A DNA stretch of 19,431 nucleotides from Vicingus sp036171675. GTDB lineage: Bacteria > Bacteroidota > Bacteroidia > Flavobacteriales_E > Vicingaceae. A model generated the notes under the pieces. It made no database searches, was not told the DNA's origin, and saw nothing but the letters and a program-made list of their open reading frames with translations. Positions 1-6,941 of the stretch are shown in pieces. The position numbers and the translations under genes are program-made. Numbering within the stretch: the stretch's first letter is position 1; every line of letters starts with the position of its first letter. Where the stretch lies: contig JAVHRO010000040.1 of assembly GCA_036171675.1 (NCBI GenBank), positions 1-19,431 of the forward strand, in the 5' to 3' direction.

Positions 1-33
1 TAGAGTAACAAAAAGAAAAAAAGAACAAGTAAA

Positions 34-840
34 TTAACTTATATAAAGTCTAATACCATCAAATTTTAATGAAGATCCTGGAGTTGTACAATTTTGAACT
101 GTATTGTTTGCTGGATTATTTTCGATAAAATTAGAAATACTTCCTGATAAACTAAAGTTGCTAAGAATTCCATCATTAGCACTTCCTACTTCATTTAAAA
201 CTGCTGAAATTGAAGCGTTGTTTGAAGAAGGTACGCCATCGTTAAATTTGTAATATGCCATTAAACCAGGTTCGGTACCGTTTAATTCAATATTCATATT
301 GTTATTTATCTCTTGGCATGTTCTTGCAACATTCCAAACTCTAGCCTCATCAATGGTTCCTTCCCAATATTGAGCATTTGCTGGATATTTACCAATAACT
401 AATTGGCCACCTGCTGATTTCATACCTCCATTAGTTTGGACTTGTGAAACCAATATTCCATTTTTATATGCCTTAAGCACATTACCATCATAAGTTGCAG
501 CAAAATGATACCACACGTTAGGATTAATTGTTCCGAAAGTAGCTGCATAATAAGCATTAGTTGCATCTTGAACAGTAGCACTTCCCATAAAATTACCATC
601 AATATGATTCCAAATAATTCCACAATTCATTCCATACATAGGACCATCATATCCGTTATTACTTACAGGAGCATAGGGGCTTTTTGCCCAACATTCGTAT
701 GTCCAATTGGCATATGTTGTTCCATTATAAGTTACAGGTGTAGTAACCATATCATCAACACCATCAAAATTTAACGATTGAGATTGTGCATTTTTTAATA
801 AAAAAAGCCCCAACGAGGCAAAGAATAATTTTTTAATCAT
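34..840 (-). CDS. Secreted LamG-domain protein, truncated after one domain
   Basis: The product is a secreted protein with one concanavalin-like LamG/LamG-like jellyroll domain, a fold usually used for glycan or protein binding outside the cell. The ATG at 840 gives a clean signal peptide (MIKKLFFASLGLFLL, ending near NAQSQ); the frame also opens at a TTG at 867, which I consider less likely. Family landmarks are SLNFDGVDD at the mature N-terminus, WYHFAATYDG, AYKNGILV, and the closing IDEARVWNVARTCQEI and GLMAYYKFNDG. Close to the C-terminus the repeat start recurs as SSLKFDG, but the protein then ends at once (IRLYIS, stop). Bacteroidota LamG proteins commonly carry several such domains and a C-terminal sorting domain. 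This one therefore looks cut off at the start of a second domain. Nothing shows its ligand. It lies 108 bases downstream of the LytTR regulator gene on the same strand. Confidence 0.72.
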   Translation of the reverse strand: MIKKLFFASLGLFLLKNAQSQSLNFDGVDDMVTTPVTYNGTTYANWTYECWAKSPYAPVSNNGYDGPMYGMNCGIIWNHIDGNFMGSATVQDATNAYYAATFGTINPNVWYHFAATYDGNVLKAYKNGILVSQVQTNGGMKSAGGQLVIGKYPANAQYWEGTIDEARVWNVARTCQEINNNMNIELNGTEPGLMAYYKFNDGVPSSNNASISAVLNEVGSANDGILSNFSLSGSISNFIENNPANNTVQNCTTPGSSLKFDGIRLYIS

Positions 841-948
841 AGCAAGTATTTTTAGTTTTTTTTGCAAAACTGAATATTCTTAAACTATAATTGTAAAAGC
901 AGTTTGTAAACGGTTGGATTGAATTTGTGAGCTGTAAAAATGTATTTA

Positions 949-1695
949 TTATTTGTTATTCATAAACTGTAAAAATGCTTTTATTCGATCTCTGGCAACT
1001 TTAATGGTTGTACCATTTTTCATAACTAGCGTATTTTTCTGAAAATTTTTTATGTAATCAACATTTACAATATATGAACGATGAACTCGTTTAAAATTGA
1101 TGTTGACGAGTAAAATGTCCTCAAAAAATTTTAAGTTTTTTGAGGCAAGCAATGGTTTGTCATTGTTTTGATAAATATTAACATAAGAGCCATCAGCTTT
1201 TAAATATTCGATAGCATTTAACTTTAAAAATTCTGTTCCATTTAATACTTGCACACAAAGTATTCTATCTTTTTCGGGGTTTAAGTTTTGCTCTAATGTG
1301 TTCAGGTTTATTTGCTGAAGCAATTGTTGTTTTTGTTTAATTTTTTCGATTGCTTCGAGCAAATGCACTTCGTTAATAGGTTTTAGCAAATAATCAACTG
1401 CTGATAAGCGAAATGCATTTAGGGCGTATTGATTATAAGCGGTTGTAAAAATAACATCGTATTGATAACTGGTTTTTGAAATTTCTTCAACCAATTGTAA
1501 ACCTGATTTACTAGGCATTTCTATATCTAGAAATACCAATTGTGGCTTTAAGGTTTTTATTAATTTAATGGCTTTTTCAACATCGTCAGCTTCTCCAATT
1601 ATATCTATATCTGGAGCTAATTCGGCAATCATTAATTGAAGCAACTTTCTGGCTTTGGGTGAGTCGTCAACAATAATGGTTTTTATTTTATCCAT
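949..1695 (-). CDS. LytTR-family response regulator
   Basis: This is a cytoplasmic DNA-binding response regulator of the LytR/AlgR type, 248 residues, the usual family length. The receiver domain occupies roughly residues 1-120, with the acidic pair D10/D11, phosphoacceptor D57 (in VFLDIEMP), the Thr in FTTAY and K105 (in LLKPI). A LytTR DNA-binding domain follows at about residues 140-246, with the family landmarks YLKADGSYVNIY and FKRVHRSYIVNVDYI. It starts 5 bases after the stop of the upstream histidine kinase gene, so the two are almost certainly one operon and a cognate pair. The kinase would phosphorylate D57 and the LytTR domain would then bind direct-repeat operators. The target genes cannot be read from the window; the downstream LamG gene is only a neighbour. 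Confidence 0.93.
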   Translation of the reverse strand: MDKIKTIIVDDSPKARKLLQLMIAELAPDIDIIGEADDVEKAIKLIKTLKPQLVFLDIEMPSKSGLQLVEEISKTSYQYDVIFTTAYNQYALNAFRLSAVDYLLKPINEVHLLEAIEKIKQKQQLLQQINLNTLEQNLNPEKDRILCVQVLNGTEFLKLNAIEYLKADGSYVNIYQNNDKPLLASKNLKFFEDILLVNINFKRVHRSYIVNVDYIKNFQKNTLVMKNGTTIKVARDRIKAFLQFMNNK

Positions 1696-1700
1696 GCGTT

Positions 1701-4598
1701 TTATATCGATATTCTTAAAATAATTTTGGTACCATTGGCTTGGTTGTTTTGCAATAAATCTACCACTTCAACTCCCACAAAATTTTTCTTTTCATGGTTT
1801 AGCAAAGCTATTCTTTTTTCGTTAGCCGAAGTGGAAAACGATTTTGGTTTGGTAAATGTTTGTTGGTTAATTTTATTGGAGTTTTTTCGCCCAACCCCAT
1901 TGTCAATTATTTCTATTTTTAGTACAGCATCATTTTCTAATAATATATTTATTTGTAGGTGTTTTTCTCCATTTTTGTGTCGTAATCCATGTTTAAAAGC
2001 ATTTTCTACATAAGGCTGAATAATTAGTGCAGGAATATTTATTGCTGAGCAATTCATTTTTTCATCAATAGCAATAGAAAAACTAAAATCTTGTTCTAAA
2101 AGCATACTTTCAAGTTTTATATAAAGTGTTAAAACTTCCAATTCTTCTGCTAAACTTACATGTTGCAAAGAACTCATTTCCAAAACTTTTCGTACTAAAT
2201 CAGAAAAATCACTTAAATAAAGAGAGGCATTTTTTTTGTCGTTTTCGTAAATAAATCCTTTTATAGAATTAAGCACATTAAATAAAAAATGGGGGTTCAT
2301 TTGCGATTTAAGAGCCGCTTGTTGGGTTAGCCGAAGTTCATTTTTTAAGTTAATATGTTCAATTTGTTTGGTTTGTTTGGTTTTAAGTAGTTTAATTCGA
2401 TACCTAAACCCTATATAAGAGACAAAAAATACCACTAGTGTAATAATAAGATAAAACCACCATTTTTGCCAAAACGGAGGGTTTACAAAGCCATTTAAAA
2501 CGATGGTGTTTTCTGAGTCGTTTCCAAAGTAATCTATTAACTTTATTTCCAACTCAAAAGTCCCTGTTGGCAAGTTTAATAGTTCAATTTTTTCAATATT
2601 ACCAGGATAAGAAATCCAATTGGTATCGATAGTTTTAATACGATAAGCAAATTGATATTTACCATTTGATAGAAAATGACAGCCTTCTAACTGAAACCCT
2701 AAAGATTGATTGTAATTTAATTGTAAATAATCAGAAAGTGACACTTCTGAATTACCATTAACAAAGAGTTTTTTTAAATAAATTTTTCCTCTGGTTTGTT
2801 TGGTGCTAAAATCAATGGGTATTTTTTGTAGCCCATTTCCTGTTGCAAGCCAAATGTAGTTTTGATGAACAACAATTTCTTGTAAATTATCGGAAGCTAA
2901 CCCCGATAGTTTATTTAAAATAGTCCATGTTTTAAGTTCTAAATCAAAAATCCATAATCCATTATTTGTAGCAGCATATATTTTTTTGTGATGATAAGTA
3001 ATTTTGTTTACCAAAACTGTTGATGGAAATTCAGCAATTTCTTGTATGTTATCTTTAGAATCAATACTAAATAATTTTCCTTGAAAGTTAACAACAAACT
3101 TTGTAGATGTTGATTTATCAATTGTTGTAGAAAGAATTTGAACTTGGTTAAGGAATGTTTTTTTTAGTTTCCATTGCTGGTTTTCAAAAGCATATTTGAG
3201 TAATCCGTTATTGGTAGTAATCCATAATTTTTGGTCAATTTTATCAAAAATTACCATTCTAGACCAGTCATCAGTAAGTGTATCAAGCACAATTTTGTCG
3301 GCAATATTTTTTATGTAATAGGCACCAAAAGATGTTGCCAAAATATAATGGTCATTTACTTTTAGTAGGCATTTTAATGGGGGAATGTTTGAGTTTACTT
3401 TTTTTGTATTTGCTTCATAAATTTGATATAAATCGTTATTAATTGAATAAAATAAATGTTGCGTAATCGAATCAAAATACAACTGCTGAATATTTCCTTT
3501 TACAGAAGCTTCAAAAGTTTTTATATTGTTATTTTGAGTGTTTAGTTCGCTAATAAATCCATCAACAGTTGCAAAATAAATGGTGTTGTTGTGATTGGTT
3601 AGTTTTGAAACCATATCATGCTGCAACCCATTGTTTTCTGAGTTCCATACTTTATAATTTAAATTTGGAATTCTAATAATTCCATTTTGAAGAGTGGTTA
3701 ACCAATAATTTTGTTCTCTATCAACAATACAATCGGAAAAAGAAAAATTAGGATATAAAATAGTTACTTCATCTATTGCTGGCTTATAAACTACAATTCC
3801 ATTGTAGGTACAAATCCATAGCGAATGATCTTCAAGCTCTATTACTCTGGTTATTTTTCTGTAAATTAATGCTTGTCTTAGTTTGGTTGAATTTACGGGT
3901 TGAAACTCATTTTTAACTAATTTATAAACAATTGCTTTGGTGGTATTAAAAATCCAAACCCCAGTATTTTTGTTTTCAAGTATAAAATTTCCCGATGAAA
4001 GATTTTTGCTTGAAAATTGAAAAGGATAATAGTGTTGGTGTTCATTTTTAAATTTACAAATGGCATCGTTTGATAAAAACCATACTTCATTGTTCTTGTT
4101 TACCTTTACAGAGTTGGTATAAAGAAATTTTTTGTTTTTATTTCCGTTAAAATTAGCATAAGTTGTCCATTTTTTATCTAGTTCATTATATACAGCAATG
4201 CCATTGTTGTGGGTAACCCATAAGTTAAAAGATTTGTCGCAAATTATACTTGATATTTTTCCAAACGAATGTTTAAGTTCAATAATAGAATCATTTTCAA
4301 CACAAAATAGTTGCCCTTTAAAGCTAAAAGAATAAATTTTGCCAGAACTAGAAGATGTTAAACCAGTAATTGCTTTTGACTTTAGGGTGGCAACTTTGTA
4401 ATTCGTATAATTTATTCCATCAAATTTAAATAATCCGACATCGCATCCAATCCAAATAAATCCTTTTTGATCTTGTAAAATGCTATAAATTTCATTCGTT
4501 GGCAATCCTTCTTCGGAAGTATAATGAAAGTATGAGGGATATTGCCCATGACTATTTAGAGAACAAAGAAGTAAGAAATAAATGAAAAAGCCCTTCAT
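1701..4598 (-). CDS. Periplasmic beta-propeller sensor histidine kinase (His_kinase/LytS type)
   Basis: A 965-residue inner-membrane sensor kinase. A signal peptide (residues 1-18) leads into a large periplasmic part with many two-component-regulator-propeller repeats, for example EIYSILQDQKGFIWIG near the N-terminus and VWFLSN, LWICTYNGIVVY, LWITTNNGLLKY, IWLATGNGLQKI further on. A Y_Y_Y-type domain follows (FAYRIKTIDTNWISYPG, LPTGTFELEIKLID). One transmembrane helix lies at about 713-733 (WWFYLIITLVVFF). The cytoplasmic part has a short coiled linker, a LytS-type phosphoacceptor motif with H770 (QMNPHFLFNVLNSI), an N-box (PYVENAFKHG, 862-871) and a DNGVG ATP lid at 899-903. This differs from hybrid propeller systems because there is no fused receiver or AraC domain; the partner regulator is the next gene. 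Such propeller sensors often respond to polysaccharide fragments, but no ligand is evident here. Confidence 0.93.
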   Translation of the reverse strand: MKGFFIYFLLLCSLNSHGQYPSYFHYTSEEGLPTNEIYSILQDQKGFIWIGCDVGLFKFDGINYTNYKVATLKSKAITGLTSSSSGKIYSFSFKGQLFCVENDSIIELKHSFGKISSIICDKSFNLWVTHNNGIAVYNELDKKWTTYANFNGNKNKKFLYTNSVKVNKNNEVWFLSNDAICKFKNEHQHYYPFQFSSKNLSSGNFILENKNTGVWIFNTTKAIVYKLVKNEFQPVNSTKLRQALIYRKITRVIELEDHSLWICTYNGIVVYKPAIDEVTILYPNFSFSDCIVDREQNYWLTTLQNGIIRIPNLNYKVWNSENNGLQHDMVSKLTNHNNTIYFATVDGFISELNTQNNNIKTFEASVKGNIQQLYFDSITQHLFYSINNDLYQIYEANTKKVNSNIPPLKCLLKVNDHYILATSFGAYYIKNIADKIVLDTLTDDWSRMVIFDKIDQKLWITTNNGLLKYAFENQQWKLKKTFLNQVQILSTTIDKSTSTKFVVNFQGKLFSIDSKDNIQEIAEFPSTVLVNKITYHHKKIYAATNNGLWIFDLELKTWTILNKLSGLASDNLQEIVVHQNYIWLATGNGLQKIPIDFSTKQTRGKIYLKKLFVNGNSEVSLSDYLQLNYNQSLGFQLEGCHFLSNGKYQFAYRIKTIDTNWISYPGNIEKIELLNLPTGTFELEIKLIDYFGNDSENTIVLNGFVNPPFWQKWWFYLIITLVVFFVSYIGFRYRIKLLKTKQTKQIEHINLKNELRLTQQAALKSQMNPHFLFNVLNSIKGFIYENDKKNASLYLSDFSDLVRKVLEMSSLQHVSLAEELEVLTLYIKLESMLLEQDFSFSIAIDEKMNCSAINIPALIIQPYVENAFKHGLRHKNGEKHLQINILLENDAVLKIEIIDNGVGRKNSNKINQQTFTKPKSFSTSANEKRIALLNHEKKNFVGVEVVDLLQNNQANGTKIILRISI

Positions 4599-4612
4599 AA
4601 TGTAGGTTTAAA

Positions 4613-5086
4613 CTAAAACAAACTTGATGAATCATCGGTTTCATAACCTTCGTCAATCAATAAATTTTTGGATTCTGCTGCATGCACAGCCAGTTCATCG
4701 CATCGCTCGTTGTATTTATTGCCAGCATGACCCTTAACCCAATGAAATTTTATTTGGTGTTTGGGGTAAATTTGTAAAAAACGTTGCCACAAATCCACAT
4801 TTTTTTTACCTTTAAATCCTTTCTTTTGCCAACCAAAAACCCAACCTTTTTCTACCGAATCAATCACATATTTGGAGTCGGAGAAAACATTTACCTCCGA
4901 TGGAATAACTTTTATGGTTTCTAAAGCAACAATTACCGCCATCAACTCCATGCGGTTGTTGGTGGTGTTTTTAAAACCTTGCGCAAGCTCTTTATGATGA
5001 CTACCACTCATCATTATCACGCCATAACCTCCGTTTCCAGGATTTCCTTTGGCGGCGCCATCAGTATATATGGTAATTTTTGCCAT
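4613..5086 (-). CDS. rnhA: Ribonuclease HI
   Basis: RNase HI is a cytoplasmic endonuclease that cuts the RNA strand of RNA-DNA hybrids (R-loops, primer remnants) using two metal ions. The 157-residue length is standard for the bacterial enzyme. The full DEDD active site is visible: D9 in TIYTDGAAKGNPG, E47 in NNRMELMA, D70 in VFSDSKYV and D130 in NERCDELA, with the catalytic-loop H120 in HWVKGHAGN. The ATG shares its A with the TAA of the upstream marC remnant, an overlap that implies translational coupling in the ancestral operon. The kinase gene starts 14 bases downstream on the same strand, so readthrough is possible though functionally unrelated. Confidence 0.96.
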   Translation of the reverse strand: MAKITIYTDGAAKGNPGNGGYGVIMMSGSHHKELAQGFKNTTNNRMELMAVIVALETIKVIPSEVNVFSDSKYVIDSVEKGWVFGWQKKGFKGKKNVDLWQRFLQIYPKHQIKFHWVKGHAGNKYNERCDELAVHAAESKNLLIDEGYETDDSSSLF

Positions 5087-5400
5087 TAAAATCTAATATT
5101 GGTTCTAAACGATTTTACTGCGATAGTTAAAAGTATTATTCCAAAAACTTTACGTAAATCGGCAATACCTCCTTTGTTTAAAATACGCTCTATAAAAACC
5201 GATAACTTTAGCACTGCACAAACTAAAATAATGTTAACAATGATAGCCATAACAACGTATTCGGCACGGAGCGAAACCAAAGAAGTAATGGTTCCTGCTC
5301 CAGCAATTAATGGAAATGCAATAGGAACTAATGATCCTGTTTTTACTGAGTTTTTGTCTTCTTTGAAGAAGTTTATTCTTAAAATCATTTCTAATGCCAA
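5086..5400 (-). pseudogene. marC-family membrane protein, 5'-truncated remnant
   Basis: The frame encodes the C-terminal half of a MarC-family (UPF0056) inner-membrane protein. Landmarks are LALEMIL, the conserved VPIAFPLIAGAGTITSL, a hydrophobic helix around VVMAIIVNIILVCAVL, and GGIADLRKVFGIILLTIAVKSFRTNI at the end. MarC proteins have about 190-210 residues and six membrane segments; here only about 105-115 residues remain. The first usable start is a TTG at 5400. The frame stays open upstream to a stop at 5455-5457, but before about FIFIFFLALEM it no longer looks like MarC, so the N-terminal half is missing instead of frameshifted nearby. Its stop codon overlaps the rnhA start by one base. 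I infer a disrupted gene, left after the rearrangement that also broke tyrS next to it. Confidence 0.75.
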
Positions 5401-5523
5401 AAAGAAAATAAAGATAAAGTTTTTATAAAATAAGAATTCAGGTATGAAGTAATTTTAGACAGGATGTTATGATACGAGATATATTCTTTCCAACTTAAAA
5501 TTATCATTAAATGGTCATCTTTA

Positions 5524-5850
5524 TTAATTTCGTTGGGTTATAGAAAGTAAGTTATACCAATTATTAAAACCAACAAATCCAACATGTGTGGGGTGTTTTT
5601 CGTATATTGATTTTCCTGAAGGATTGCCTACCATTCCGGTAGCCCCACCAACCAATGCAAATGGTTTATGTCCGGCTTTTTGCAAATGCACCAAAATCAT
5701 AATTTGCACCAAACTACCAATGTGCAACGAATCGGCAGTAGGGTCGAAGCCAATATAAGCCGAAGTCATCCCTTTTGCAAATTGTTCTTCTGTTCCGGGC
5801 ATCATGTCTTGTATCATGCCTCTCCATTTCAGTTCTTCAATAAAGTTCAT
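5524..5850 (-). pseudogene. tyrS: Tyrosyl-tRNA synthetase, 3'-truncated N-terminal fragment
   Basis: The first about 81 residues are the start of tyrosyl-tRNA synthetase (class I aminoacyl-tRNA synthetase). They include MNFIEELKWRGMIQDMMPGTEEQ, the substrate-binding AYIGFDPTADSLHIGSL with its HIGH-type motif (HIGS), and ALVGGATGMVGNPSGKS. The full enzyme has about 420-430 residues and needs the KMSKS loop and the C-terminal anticodon-binding domain, both absent. Homology ends right after GKS (about position 5607). The last 27 residues (IYEKHPTHVGFVGF and onward) belong to unrelated sequence and end at a chance stop. The family's usual GDPSGKS reads GNPSGKS here. The 5' end and upstream promoter-like box are intact, so the break lies inside the gene. 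TyrRS is essential, so a complete copy should exist elsewhere unless this is an assembly chimera. Confidence 0.82.
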
Positions 5851-5873
5851 TCTGATTCTAGTTTTTTGATAGG

Positions 5874-5881
5874 CAAAAATA
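5874..5881 (-). promoter_or_regulatory. Candidate Bacteroidota -7 box upstream of tyrS fragment
   Basis: Read on the minus strand this is TATTTTTG, matching the TAnnTTTG -7 consensus of Bacteroidota housekeeping promoters. It ends about 23 bases before the start codon of the tyrS fragment. I see no clear TTG at the expected -33 spacing, so this is a match to half of a promoter only. Confidence 0.4.
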
Positions 5882-6082
5882 AGGATTTACCTTAAACTTG
5901 TTACATTAACCTGATGGGATATTAATTGAGCTGATTCTTTTTAAATGTAAGTTCATAACCAAAAACCCAAGTAATGTGAACCACATAGAAACATAGTTAT
6001 ACTTAACTGTCGAATTAATAAACAACCTTTAATTAGAACAGTAGGTTTCTCACTATTTATCGGGAGAACTATGCGTAACTAT

Positions 6083-6409
6083 TTATTTTAATTTTTCGTT
6101 GTTATGATGCCGTTCGCTATCTCTTGCGGTCTTTTTTTTGAGGTTTTTTTGAAGTGCTTGAGTTAAGTCAATCCCAGTTTGGTTGGCTAAACAAATGAGT
6201 ACAAAAAGCACATCTGCTAATTCTTCGTCTAGTTCTTTGGTTTTATCGCTTTCTTTTTCTGATTGTTCGCCGTATCGACGAGCTATAATTCGAGCAACTT
6301 CGCCCACTTCTTCGGTAAGCATTGCCATATTGGTAAGCTCATTAAAATACCGAACTCCGTGTTTTTTTATCCAATCGTCAACGAGTTGTTGGGCTTGTTC
6401 TATGGTCAT
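6083..6409 (-). CDS. MazG-like nucleotide pyrophosphohydrolase
   Basis: A single-domain MazG-type all-alpha NTP pyrophosphohydrolase of 108 residues, expected to hydrolyse (d)NTPs to the monophosphate and pyrophosphate in the cytoplasm (house-cleaning or pool control). The metal-binding signature is visible: EEVGEVARIIARRYGE (EExxE) followed by ELDEELADVLFVLICLANQTGIDL (ExxD). A full double-domain MazG has about 260 residues; the short form is its own common family and this one looks complete. Its start codon is separated by a single base from the stop of the YESQ-repeat gene upstream, so the two are cotranscribed, though no functional link is evident. The exact nucleotide substrate cannot be told from the sequence. 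Confidence 0.88.
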   Translation of the reverse strand: MTIEQAQQLVDDWIKKHGVRYFNELTNMAMLTEEVGEVARIIARRYGEQSEKESDKTKELDEELADVLFVLICLANQTGIDLTQALQKNLKKKTARDSERHHNNEKLK

Positions 6410-6410
6410 G

Positions 6411-6749
6411 TTAAAACTTTAACAAATGAGATTTTGCTTGATTATTCCAACCCACTTGACTTTCATAATCGACAAAGAAAATCTTCAAATCGGCTTGGCT
6501 TTCGTAATCTACAAAATACACTTTTTTGTTGGCTTGACTTTCGTAATCAACAGCATACCAAAGTCCATCCTTGTTGGCTTGACTTTCGTATTTTACCATA
6601 AAAACTTTTAAATCGCATTGCGATTCGTACTTCACAATATACACCTTTAAATCGGCTTGACTTTCGTATTGTACTTTGTAAATTTTTTGTGCAGAAACGC
6701 TTGTTGTAGCAAAAGCTAAAAACAAGAAAATTGGAATAATGTATTTCAT
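6411..6749 (-). CDS. Small secreted protein of six YESQ repeats (DUF6150-like)
   Basis: A 112-residue exported protein. The ATG at 6749 is preferred over an in-frame TTG at 6770 because it begins directly with the signal peptide (MKYIIPIFLFLAF, cleavage likely after TTSVSA). The mature part is almost nothing but repeats of the form V-x-YESQ-A-(D/N)-(L/K)-K-V/I-(Y/F)-hydrophobic. YESQ falls at residues 28, 41, 54, 69, 82 and 95, a 13-residue period with one 2-residue expansion (DGLWYAV). The second repeat has Cys in place of Ala. This resembles DUF6150-type proteins, which I recall being discussed as a knotted repeat fold; I am not certain of that assignment. No catalytic residues are apparent. 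It precedes the MazG-like gene by one base. Function unknown. Confidence 0.8.
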   Translation of the reverse strand: MKYIIPIFLFLAFATTSVSAQKIYKVQYESQADLKVYIVKYESQCDLKVFMVKYESQANKDGLWYAVDYESQANKKVYFVDYESQADLKIFFVDYESQVGWNNQAKSHLLKF

Positions 6750-6816
6750 AATGAATTGTTTTTTAGTCAAATGTAATTAATTGTTGTTACTAATCAACCA
6801 CTTATTTTTCTCTCTT

Positions 6817-6935
6817 TGCCACAGATTACACAAATTTTCACAGATTCTCCTTCACAAATTATTTCAGATTAACATAATTAACCCACGCCTTCGGCGTGGT
6901 AATTAAATCTGTGAAAATTTGTGTAATCTGTGGCA
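6817..6935. repeat. Inverted-repeat element, copy 1 (REPIN/MITE-like)
   Basis: A non-coding element between the YESQ-repeat gene and the stop of the DUF6624-type gene. Its ends form a perfect 30-bp inverted repeat: 6817-6846 (beginning tgccacagattacacaaatt) pairs with 6906-6935. Inside, near the right arm, a GC-rich hairpin lies at 6883-6899 (ccacgcc, loop ttc, ggcgtgg). A homologous copy sits at 9331-9462 in the opposite orientation. There is no ORF inside. The right end is about 7 bases from the DUF6624-type stop codon, so in RNA it could form a stable 3' structure protecting or ending that transcript, though no T-tract follows. Confidence 0.85.
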
Positions 6936-6941
6936 TTAATT

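Noticed and set aside
5099..5428. 109-codon plus-strand frame over the marC remnant
   Set aside because: The minus strand carries recognisable MarC sequence; the plus-strand frame resembles nothing and has no signal or domain.
5892..5912. ttgttacattaa near 5899 as another copy of the four-helix-bundle flank
   Set aside because: Identical over 12 bases to the right flank of the cassette, but alone, without a partner repeat or gene, in AT-rich DNA where this can occur by chance.
6263..6601. Plus-strand frame over the MazG-like and YESQ-repeat genes
   Set aside because: Its apparent repeats (GLTFV, GLAFV) are only the antisense translation of the YESQ repeats.
6420..6700. Regularly spaced gcttgactttcgta-like repeats that might suggest a CRISPR array
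   Set aside because: They are the codons of the YESQ protein repeats, with no unique spacers of constant length and no cas genes.
6906..6940. Inverted-repeat element copy 1 as an intrinsic terminator for the DUF6624-type gene
   Set aside because: The structure is far larger than a terminator stem, no T-tract follows on the minus strand, and a homologous copy occurs where no terminator is needed.
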